The position numbers and the translations under genes are program-made. Shown in pieces: positions 53,701 through 64,000 of a stretch of 64,000 nucleotides of DNA (its first letter is position 1; every line of letters begins with the position of its first letter). The stretch is from Phalacrocorax aristotelis (Eukaryota > Chordata > Aves > Suliformes > Phalacrocoracidae): positions 23,166,975 through 23,230,974 of the forward strand of contig NC_134283.1 of NCBI RefSeq assembly GCF_949628215.1, read 5' to 3'. The notes under the pieces are model-generated. The model saw nothing but the letters and a program-made list of their open reading frames with translations, was not told the DNA's origin and ran no database searches.

Positions 53701-56184
53701 CAATTCACCTCCCTGGTCATACAGTATCATCACAGAAAACTGACACTGTCAGGTACCTATATAGCACCATCTTGCTTCCCAAAACATATTCCACCCCAAA
53801 ACTCACCATGAATACCACCACTTTGAACTTTTTCTGGTGAAAAACCAATTGCTGAGAAGAGCAATAAAGCAAAAATTGTCACAGTTGAGAAGATTCTTGT
53901 TCTGCTTTGTGAAATTGGAGAAACACGCGTGTTCAGACCAGAGCTCAACGTTCTGACCTCTCCACCTTCGTCTACCCCTCACAAGCGAACGCATGAAGGA
54001 ACAGTGTGGCCAGACATCTGCACAACATCTGTGTATTTTGATGGTCTAGTGGTTAAAGGAAAGGGTCTCAGGTTCTACAGGTTTTGGCTCAGTTCATCAG
54101 TTTGACCTCCTTGCATAGACAAAATACCTATTTTAAGGATAAACATGCAAGACAATCTGGGGAGGGCCATGAAAGAACCCAGGAGGGACAGGACATAGAT
54201 CACAGTGCCTGGGTGTGATGCTCCAAACGCATGGAAGACTCTTACAATTGATGGCTCAAAACCAGAAGCCCTCTGAGAGGAGCATCCTGCTACCTCTTAA
54301 GGGGAAGAACAATTTTCCAGTTTATACTTGTTTTAGAGAGGTTGCTGCTTCTGAAGAGCTGTTTGCAGGAATATGAGGGGCACTGAACTGTTTATGAAGC
54401 AAAATGTGGCAAGCTGCCTCTTTTGTCAGAAATCACGTCTAGTTTATAGTTCATGGTCATGAGCCAGGGAAGACTATGTGAGAAGGTAACAGAAGCAGAA
54501 GAAACATTTTTGGTTTGCAGTCCACAGTGCTGAAAAAACCCAATTTTTAGTAATTCTGCTGTATCTGTTAATGCTGATGGAAGAAAGACTGCATGTGATA
54601 TGGTAGAATGGCCACTCAGAGACAGGGCAGCCTGCAAAGGATCCAGAGTTTTCAAAATAATATGCAATACCATGCAAAGGACTTAGAATTCACTCCCGCT
54701 ACACATACTGGCTGTCCTCAGGTTTCCTCTGGCATATTCCCCACCGCACGCTTGGGCACATCAAGCTATGCTCACAGTGGTTATGGCCCATCCCAGCTCT
54801 GGGATGGGAAGTACATCCCTAGAAGTTCCTTTTTTCCTTAGCACAGAAAGCTCAGTCTTCTCCCATGGAAGCTTTGCTGTTTTGCTGTTTGCTGACCAAG
54901 AGAGGCTGCAGCCAGTAGAGTTAAAAGCTCCCTGGAGACGCAACCAACCACTTAAAACCTTGCTGACACTAAAACACAGCCACACAGACATCAATCCTGG
55001 GTGGAAAGGCCATGCTCGCTAGCCCCTTGAGTTTGCACAGCCTTCAGCTCCAGCCCAGAGCTAAGCAAACACTTCCCAAATGCACAGAATGAAGCAAACA
55101 GTATGGCTTTGTACAGAAAGTTTCAAAAAACAGCATTCTGCTCCACCACAGATCTTGCCTCTGTTATCACAAGAGACCGAATCCACCCTGAGACTGTGCC
55201 ATCAGCCCCGCTTTGCTGCTTTAGCTAGTTGGGAAGATATCTCAGCAGGCTTGCACAAAGCTCAGCCCTACAGCCCCCACCTCCCCTGAGAGGTCCTTCA
55301 CAAGAGGCCCCCACATCACCCATCCAGCACAAGGCAACCTGAAAGGCAGCTTTTTCCTGCTGAATTTAAGTCACACCTAACAGCTCTTAGGTGTTTGTGC
55401 AATATCTGCAGAGCATTATCACTGCTGAGACTCCAGGACTGGACCTCCCCTGACAGCTATGGAGCCATTTGTGGCCATCCTGACAGCTCCCACCACCCCT
55501 TCACTGTCCCAGAGCAGGGACAGCAAGACTGGGGCAGGACAGGCATGCACACCAGGGGAACCCCATAAAATCTGCAGCTAGGGAGCAATACCTGGAACCA
55601 CCGAAGTTTTGGTGAAGTGATGCAGTTGGTAACGCCAGTCTGAAGGGCACAAGATGTTTAACAGGTCACAGACATGACAGGGCCACACCACAGCAAGAAA
55701 AACAAACCCTGCAAGGTAGCCAGTGGTCTTGCTGCAAATGGGAGAAGGATAATTCCAGGGGGGCAGCAAGGCACCCCCCAAAAACCTGCCTTGCCAAAGA
55801 CATCTCATGAAGTTCCTGCAGCATGATGATCCTCTTCCCACCCCTCCATCGGAAGCGCCCACCCAGTCTGGATCAAAGGAACCGGACTACAGCTCCAAGT
55901 TTGCAGCATGTCAGCGTGGTTGCCAATTTTCACGGCAGCTCTCACACAGCTTGAGTAAACCCTTGATGTCATCAAGTGGATGGCAGCCCTTGGGGAAAAC
56001 CTCACAGCTTCCCAGCCATCATGGAAAACTGCTGTCTGGCATCTCCTCAGCACCATATAGGGATGAGGAGCTGGTGGGCAGCACACCAGTGAGTCAGAGC
56101 TATCCTACTTCTAACTGCATGTGACTCATACCAGCTTCACTGCAAAGGCACCACAGAGTCTGACTAAACCAGGTCAAATTTTGT

Positions 56185-56262
56185 GTATATATAATTTTTA
56201 AATACATATACACACCCACACATGTATGTGCATACACATACGTGCATGTACATACATCTAAA
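56185..56262. repeat. TA/CA-rich simple repeat in PSKH1 3' region
   Basis: Imperfect alternating purine-pyrimidine sequence (TATATA, then CACACC, ATGTATGTGCATAC units). It is about 400-480 bases past the PSKH1 stop on the minus strand, so probably inside its 3' UTR. Confidence 0.75.
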
Positions 56263-56664
56263 GTGATTTCTTTTTCATATGCAAGTGAGAGAAACTTAAT
56301 GCTCTGGAATTAATAAATAACTATGAATAACCAAGCTCCTGGGCTACAGAAAGAGCTCTTCTCCCCAGGTAGCTCCTTAATTTGTGTATTACTTGAGGCT
56401 CTGAGCTGTACTCTGAGCCCACAAGGGCTCCCCCGTTTCCTGCGTGAGACCCCATGGCACAGCTCGCAGGGTGTGATGGCCACCACGAGATTCCCTTTCC
56501 TCCACACGGGTGGACACGTCCTCATGGATGGGGGGGGACACCTGGAGGGAGGGAGAGCGCAACCTGGATGTTCCTCACTGAGCCAGTGTGCAGCAAAGGG
56601 TGCTGCACACCTACACTGCAGAGAGGACATCTGGAAAGACGCCTGGCAGGTCCCAGCCCAGTGC

Positions 56665-56982
56665 TCAGCCAGTGTACTGCTGCTGGTAGCGCAGGTTGAG
56701 CTCTCGCAGCTCACGTTCCCGAACCCGCCGTGATTTGTTGGATTTGGTGGAGCGGCTGGAGCGGGTGGACTGTGCGGACTTGGTGCTCTGGCAGCGGGAA
56801 GATGCCCTCTTGAGGAGGTTTTGTGAGATGGAACGGTGCAGGTTCTTCATGGAGGAAGAGGCTGCCATGCTGACCACCCACGGGTGCTTCAGGGCCTGAA
56901 GGGCTGTCATCCTGTCACTGGGGTCCACTGTGAGTAGACGATCGATGAAATCCTTGGCCAGGTTGGACACACTGGGCCAGGG
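56665..56982 (-). CDS. PSKH1: PSKH1, protein serine kinase H1, last coding exon
   Basis: C-terminal exon of a CaMK-group serine kinase found at the Golgi, centrosome and nuclear speckles. It codes 105 residues and a TGA stop at 56665-56667. The acceptor is TTTGTATTTCAG directly before 56982. It opens with the end of the kinase C-lobe ([17 protein letters not shown]), including the conserved Arg of subdomain XI in [15 protein letters not shown] basic, Ser/Thr-rich tail follows ([38 protein letters not shown]). This matches the human tail almost residue for residue. The large exon with the rest of the kinase domain is not in the window and should lie beyond base 64000. It converges on the CTRL-type gene as in human. 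Confidence 0.96.
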   Translation of the reverse strand, partial: PWPSVSNLAKDFIDRLLTVDPSDRMTALQALKHPWVVSMAASSSMKNLHRSISQNLLKRASSRCQSTKSAQSTRSSRSTKSNKSRRVRERELRELNLRYQQQYTG

Positions 56983-59900
56983 CTGAAATACAAATACAAA
57001 ATACAAATACATTGCTGGAATTGTTTAATTTCTGACAAAGTATCAGACTAACGTGAGAATTGAGAACATTTCCTTTAGCATGAGATGAAGGTTGGACTGT
57101 GGACAAAGCTAGGAAGAAAACTGTGGCAAAATCCACTGTAAGAGCGGAGTGGAGGAGGCAGGACAGCTAGCACAAAAACCCAAGTGTCAAATGGACCCGG
57201 GCAACACCAGGTTTCTGCAATCACTGGGCGTTGTGTGGGTCTCACCCCTCCTGAAACCACCAATACTGAATTTTTCAAGTATATGGAAACCACGTACCAA
57301 GTGGCATTCAAAAAAGCCTGAGCAGATTCATGCAATGAAGTGAAGATTTTGATACAATAAAGTCATGTACATATAACTGAGTGGGAACAGCATGGCTGTT
57401 ATTAGAAGATAATGGCTGCTATTCTGTGTCTTTCATTCCTCTCTCTGTTTGGTGAGGAAGAAAAGAACCCAGCTATTTTAAAATTCGGGGTCCACCAGCT
57501 GTACGGTCAGCTATAACACCTTTTCCTTGCGCAAAAGGTCTAAAAAAGGTATGCTTGATTCTTTTGAGGTCTGTAATTTATTGCTAACAAAAGCAGTTAT
57601 TTCTTTCAAAAGTGTCAAAGGCACAGGCAAGAGAGCTAATCCATGAGCTGATTTTGTAAGGGAAGGTGGGATGGTCTGAGTTACAGCACTGCTCCCAGCC
57701 CTGCTCCACCAACAGTTAGTGCAGTGGCCAGGAAAGAGGAATTCAAGCTCTAGCTAAGGAGCTGGCTACTAGGGTGGTCAGGGTACAGAAAGTCATCTTT
57801 TACAAGCAGTGACTAAAACAGTCTGGCATACTCAGCTTAGCTAGTGGGATATATGATCACTGTCAATAACAATGCAAGAAAAGGGAGTGAAAATGGTATG
57901 AACTACCTGATATAAAGAAAATACAGGTACAGGAATAAAAAACTATAAATGTTCCTGATCGTATTCAGGATAGAAATGGAAATAGTTCTACTGCCTAGAG
58001 CCAGAGCACTCAGGAAGGAAGCTCAGCCTTCTCCTGTGGATCCGACACCACTTCTGTGCTTTGAAACCATGTCCAAAATGCATTCCCCTCCACCTTTCAA
58101 CAAAAAAACCAGTTAAGAAAATTTTCTTAAAATTCAAGCTTTTGTGTCTACTGTTTTCAAATATAATTAGTTCATAATGACTTGCCTTAAATCACTTTTT
58201 CTTAGCTGATGAAATGCATCTTGACAATGAATGGTAAGAAAAAAACAGGCACTTGTTAGAATAGAACAGGGACAATCATTGATCAGAGACTCATTAAAGT
58301 GTTCTTTATACAGAGGATAAATAAAATAGCAAAAAAAACATTTTCAAATGTAGCAAAAACTGCAATAAAGGTTACAACTGCAATTGAACACACTGGTCTG
58401 TTTTGCAGAGCTATGGACCTTTTGAAGAACTCAGCCTTTACGCTATTTATAAAACCAGAACCAAAAACCCAAATCTGCCTCTGCCACAGGGGGATATAAA
58501 TCGCATTTCACGCCTGTAGATTTCCTATCAGACTTCTGAATAAGGTACCTCCTTTGTTATACAACAGTGAAGGGAATCAACTTGCAGGGTTTAGTCTTTA
58601 TTGGCACAATCTCTGACAATACAAGGGTTGTACCATATGTCAATTGGCAGGTCAACACCTCACCCTCCTTTTAAACTCTGGAACCCCAGTTACAGATGAC
58701 CTTTGGGTTCCCTCTTCCATAGACAGACAGATCCAAATGATACCCAAGCACAAGAGGTTTTGCCTACACTTTTACCAGGCTTGCCTTCAAAAACTTCTTA
58801 AAAAGTACTTTATGTAGCTTTTTTTAAGGACTCTTTTAAGTTATCAGCTATTCATATAGTTACAAATCACAAATTCACCATTACCTCTCTACACCCCATT
58901 AACCTCGAATCACTCCTTCCCTTCCCCTCCTCCCAGCAGAAAGCAAGCTCGCCCCCTTCTGGTTCCTTCAAAGAGGACTCATTTTCTGCTCTCCAAACAA
59001 TGCTAATGAGACACCTAAGCTAACAATACGTCTAGCCAATTTACTGACTTTAACTCAAAGTGATATTAAATGCTGGTGACAATTCTACTCTCCTTGCAAT
59101 TATAATTTTTTAAGAACTCTCTACTACCCTCTTCGTTACTGTAACCAGCAATTGAGATAACTTAGATACCTTGAAACAACTTCGTTGTTTTTTCTGGGGT
59201 ATTTCTTCCCATCTATCTAAAACCTTTTACCTTTCTGAATATTGTCCCTCATAGAGATAATCATGCCAGGATCTCCATCCTCTCTTTTTTACCTAAATCC
59301 AAAAAGATGCAAGAGATGCACTCCAACAAAAAATACTTGAGGACTGACACAACAATACTTTTCTTGGAAATGTGTCTTCAGGACACACAGGAAAGCATTA
59401 TTTCCTCTTGCAGATGTCAGTAACTGCACAGATCTGGAACTTGAGGCAACCTGAGAGCTATTTTGCTGTTCAGATGCATTCACAGTTCAGTCAACCGATG
59501 GCTGTCTGACACAGAGCAGGAGATTGTGGTGGGTGAAACACCTCTAAACACCAGGAACAATATTACTTCAGTCATTTTGAGTCATATTAGAAGATAGCAA
59601 ATGTGATAATTTAGAATTTGAAGAAATCCATGAAGAACATATCAGTCTGAAGACCTACAAACTGTGGACACACAACCAGCCTAAGCCTTGAGATACCTGT
59701 GCATTGCACCAGTCCAGTTTAACAAAACCTAAAGAATAAACTCCAAACAAAATCAAACTGGATTTCTCATTATTCCAATTACTCTAGTTTCACCACAAAT
59801 GTTGAATATTGAGTACTTGGAATTAGATCTTTCTTCTGGTCAGCAAACACAAATCAGTTTATTGATCTGTTTATGCAGCCTGAGGTTTCATTTTTGCACC

Positions 59901-62900
59901 ACACACATCTTTGGTTTTATTTCACTGAAGTCTTTTCTTTAAAAATATGTAGAGCAACATTCTACTGAAGCACTGAGTGGAATGAATTTAGCAATTTTCA
60001 ACCCCAGTCCCTGGAGAAATGTATCCACTCTCCAGAAACCTTGCATCAGTCGGCAAAACAGCAGCTTTAACTTAGCATAACCCCAGGAACTCTCCCAATG
60101 AATACTGCAAGGCAGCAGCAGGAGTTTGTGTAAGAGCTGGGGAAAGTTGACACTGGTCTTTGGGGAACACCAAGAACGATATGTGTGCAGGACACAAGGC
60201 ACGCTCACATGACAGGACCAAAGTGACCTAGGGGAGATTTTGCCCCCTTGGCTGCTCTGAGGAGAAACAGAGAATAGCTTGGGAGGAAAATGTTCCCATC
60301 CAGTGGCCATGAAACATGGCATCAGCTGAACTCCATCAGATAGCTTTGCCTTTAATCTCACAGCCGCAATGACAAATTCCTTTCTTCTGTGGCACAAAAA
60401 TGAAGAGAAGTGACCAATACTTGTTCATCTTGCACCCCTGTTCCTCTTTGAGCTGATTTCAAACATAAGGCAGTTTGAGTATAACTTCTGTGCCATCCCC
60501 TCTGGTAGACTGCATGCCTCTAGAAGGGAAAGGTACTACAGTAGTTCTGCTGTCTTTCTATGTATCTTAAAAAAAGGTAGAACAGCCATATTCTGAGCAG
60601 AACCGCAGCAGTAGTTGCCAAACGCCAACAGAGACCACTTACAGGTGACCAGCTTTTCAAGCAACTGCAATCAAGTCCACTGTCTGGGATAGCTGGTGCA
60701 GCATCCATTTCACAAACCTCATTTCTCACAAGACAAACACTAGGTACAGACTAGTTTAACACTGGAAGCTATTGGCCCTCATGCTGGAGGGCTGAACATC
60801 TTCTGGAAAGTAATGTCTATAACTCCAGAATTTAGCAGAGTGGCTGAAAACATCATCCAGCAGAATTAAAAAAAATAGGGGGGGAGGGGGAGAGCAGAAG
60901 AGCTGCAGTAAATAACTCTGAACAGCTCACCCTAATGCAGAAATAATGAGGGTCCCTGCAACAACCAAAGGAAAAAACAGTACATCTTTACTCTCCTGTG
61001 CAGGCTCAGCACAGTGTGAAGGAAGTTGTCCTGCCATCCCATCATTTCACTTTCCTTTATCTAATCATAAAGAAGCACTGGCGAAGAATTAACCAGATCA
61101 TGCTTACAGGACAGCAGGTCTAAGGCGTACTCCCCTCTGTTCAGCAGGCATAAGCAGGACTGCTGGGCTTCTGAGATTGGAAGGGATGAGATGCGGTAAA
61201 GCCTAGTACTAAAAACCCCACCAAAACCATATCCTACTAACTAGCACAAACCTTCAGGCATGTGGAGACCCCTAGGAGGCACGGAAGACTGCTGAACTTT
61301 CTCTTGTGACTGTGAGGATATTTGAAACAGAAAAACGGCAATTAGTAACTCATGATCTTTGAGACGAGTTGTGCAGACATCCATTCCTCACGTCCATCTT
61401 GTGCTGAGCTATCCTAGTCAACAACAGAATCCAAGAGGTTAAGAGGCCTCTCAAGAAGAGGGGAAGGAAGAGGGGCTGTAAAGATGTATATAGACATGGT
61501 ATATCTAAGAACTGCAGTTATTGGCAAAATTCCCTCATTGTCAGAGTGCCTGTCCCCTTGCATACCTCCAGGCCCGGGTGACACCTTTCAGCACCTTCGT
61601 GGATAACCTAAAGAGGACCACAGGATCACTCAAGTAACATAGGGTCACTGTTTGATGCTCAAATTCTTAAGTCTTACCGTGCTTTCACTGACTGGTGAAA
61701 CTGTGAATGAAGTCTGAGATGGCAACCAGGCAAACTTCAGACAGACCTGTTTCTTATGGGGGTGTCCTGCTTGAGCCTGACTACAGCATTCTCCAAGCTA
61801 ACAGCAACTCCTCCCTGGCCATCCAAGAGGTCTCCTTTACTCCACCGGTGCAGCACTCAGTGCACAAACCTACATGCACACGCTGAAGCTCCTTGACATT
61901 TTCCCTAGAGACACAAAGCCTCAGAGGGATCTTCTGGTTAGTCCTGTGCAACTAAAAAGAACCAGTCATCTGGCCTCCATGGTCTGCTTTCAATCTTGAC
62001 AGCACCCAGTGAAGGAAAAATACATACTGATTTCCTGATTCCTACTCAAGTTACGTGTTGTTTTCAGGAGCACTGACAAGAGCTCTAAATAGGATGTTAT
62101 GGGGACGGTGGGGGACACCTTGAACTACAAAGGCCTGCATTTCCCTTACCAGTCAGTCTTTACAAATACAGAAGCACAAAGCATGTTATCACAGTCGTTT
62201 TGACCTAAGAGTGATCTTTTGCAGCTGTATCCCAGTCCCACCAATTCCTAGGATGAGTCTGATCGAGCGCTGGAGAAGCCTCAAAGCACCAGGGAGTCTG
62301 AGAAGCCCTACAGCAGCCCATAGGTTCCTGCCAGGTTTACCTACACAAAACCGTCAGATGGCTAGTTTAAAGTTTTACAAGACAAAAAAAGTTTTATTGG
62401 GAATGACCTTGCCCCAACAAATAGAGTGGGTTGAACATGTCAACTTGGTCAGAGGGGCTGCCTTCGTATCGTGCCCTTATCGCTGTTAACAGCAATGCTC
62501 CAATGCCACAGAAGATGAGCATGACATTTCTGTTCTTATCCCCATTTTGATGCTGCACTCTCCATCATTCCAGCATAGATGGTTTGGCTTGTGCAACCAA
62601 AATGAGCCAAATCTGGGAGCTTCTGTTAATTTTTCTGCTAGGGTTTTCAGCCACCGTTCTTGGCATGATTCATGGGATGGCTGCAGAAGCAGCTACATCA
62701 GCCTAAGTGAGTGACTGGCACAGGGTCCAGAATTAGCAGCACTTCAACCAAGAACAAAACCACTGCCACACTGTCTTACAGCCTTAATGACAACAGGCAA
62801 AACTCCTGCGGCAGAGATTTGTAGCTCTGGCCCCCCAGGAATGACAGCTGTTGCTTCTGAGGTGCACCAGCATTTCCTACAAAAGCACAGCCTGAACTTC

Positions 62901-64000
62901 TAGGCTGCATAAAACATGGGATGCATTGCTGACCTTCAACTTCAGCCCTGCTTAGACAATAAACTAGGGGGAAAGCAGCCTCGTTTACAATGCCTTGAAG
63001 AGCTCTCAAGTGTGTTATGTTTCATTCAGATTCAGGCTCTGAGTCTGGAGGAGGAAAAGCAAGAGATCCTCCAAGTGTCACTTAGGCTAGGCGATAGCAC
63101 GCAGTGCTAGGCTCTCTGTGATTAAATCCCATCACCACCCCTGCTTGTTATTCACATCAGCATAAAAGCTATTGAGGCACTGTCTGCACCAACGCATGGG
63201 GAACAAACAGCGCGTTGTTCTCTGGTTTGAACAACCAACCCACCTCTTTCACTTACAGCTGAAGCGAGCACAAACCTGGCGTATGCTAGTTGAGAGCTCC
63301 CAACACATGGGCCTGAAATAAAATGCTGGCCCGTGCTACCAATATAAGTCCCCTTGTGTAACTAAACCAAACTTAGGTAAGGGCGGGAGCCAGCACTCTG
63401 GAGGCAAAGCAGCTTTCAGGACTGATTTTAGATACTAGAGCAGAGTCCCTGAATTTTACTCTGCCTGTGATGGGAGTGCACACTGCTGTCAAGCGGTCAT
63501 CAAAACCTGCACTGCAAACAAGCTAACGAGACATCTGTTTTACACTGGCTTTTTACTTGGTTTTAGCTTAAACATGGCAAATATGTTTCTGATCCATTTT
63601 ATTGTGGGGCACTAGTTCTTTAAAATATTTCTATTATGTTCAGGTTTCTAAGCTTCTTTTATTTCCCCTAAGTATTTTTTTTTAAATCAGATTCCAGAAG
63701 TCTCCAGATTTCAGCAGCACATCCTCCCCCAGATACACACAGGCCATGCAGATACCATTCTTCGAGAAGTGCGAAGACCACCCCTGACCTGGGCATGCAG
63801 AACTTCTAATATAAAGGAGTTTGTTCCAGCTGTTATTTACCTGCCTCACAAGGAGCCTTTCCTGCCCTGCAGAACCTACATGGGATGCAAGGCTTGCGAC
63901 AGCTACTTTCCATGCTATAGACACACCTAGCCACACCACTGCTTGGAATTGCGCATGTGTCCCTGTATACATCTCCACTTTATGTCCACTGACTGCTGCT
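56983..64000 (-). other. PSKH1 intron (partial)
   Basis: At least 7 kb upstream of the last PSKH1 exon with no kinase-domain exon on the minus strand, so it is read as a large intron running off the window. It is more A/T-rich than the gene-dense left half. Open frames such as 59939-60397 (minus, 152 codons) have no domain and no splice support. A possible LTR-like block near 58590-59300 is discussed in the findings. No tRNA or other RNA gene was recognised. Confidence 0.6.

Larger units (their letters stand above)
47916..56664. other. Long non-coding interval between CTRL-type gene and PSKH1 stop
   Basis: About 8.7 kb with no exon I can recognise on either strand. Part must be the PSKH1 3' UTR (minus strand), but no minus-strand AATAAA was found between the stop and about 50000; minus-strand ATTAAA variants occur near 50870 and 51175. 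A/T-rich sequence at 50140-50240 resembles a transcript end but lacks a canonical signal. A T run lies at about 50780-50797 and a CA/TA-rich simple repeat at 56185-56262. Frames such as the 148 codons at 52474-52920 (plus) show no domain. Confidence 0.5.

Noticed and set aside
59939-60397. Minus-strand open frame of 152 codons in the PSKH1 intron
   Set aside because: No family motif, no matching splice sites and no kinase-domain similarity, so it is not a missing PSKH1 exon.

Overview
The window reads as avian nuclear DNA. It has intron-rich vertebrate genes with GT-AG splicing, CpG-rich promoters, and several 5'-truncated CR1 LINEs, the typical bird retroposon. The genes belong to the block that lies on human 16q22. 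I rebuilt exon structures by hand from splice signals, reading phase and remembered family sequences. Lengths below are sums of those exons, not database results. The species cannot be named from the sequence.

Layout, left to right: TMEM208 (minus, CDS 940-6132, 6 exons, 173 aa); a repeat-rich gap with two CR1 copies and a possible fossil LTR (6543-9415); ELMO3 (minus, 10552-18528, 20 exons, 719 aa); E2F4 (minus, 21013-33931, 10 exons, 403 aa, with one minor-spliceosome AT-AC intron); a CpG-rich divergent promoter region invaded by a CR1 (34416-35368); EXOC3L1 (plus, 35900-43876, 13 exons, 753 aa); a chymotrypsin-like CTRL-type gene that looks inactivated (plus, 45845-47915); about 8.7 kb with no recognisable coding exon; the last coding exon of PSKH1 (minus, 56665-56982); and PSKH1 intron to the window end.

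E2F4, ELMO3 and TMEM208 run head to tail in one direction, and EXOC3L1 faces away from E2F4, the same relative arrangement as in human. The CTRL-type gene and PSKH1 converge tail to tail, also as in human, but here they directly follow EXOC3L1, whereas in human they lie several hundred kb away. The genes do not form a pathway: E2F4 is a pocket-protein-dependent cell-cycle repressor, ELMO3 a DOCK/Rac adaptor, TMEM208 an ER membrane protein, EXOC3L1 an exocyst-like secretion factor, and PSKH1 a Golgi/nuclear kinase.

The main points of interest are the degraded protease gene, the E2F4 AT-AC intron, a GGGGCC-type hexamer tract in the E2F4 leader, and CR1 insertions, including one inside the E2F4-EXOC3L1 promoter interval. 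I found no new multi-gene system.
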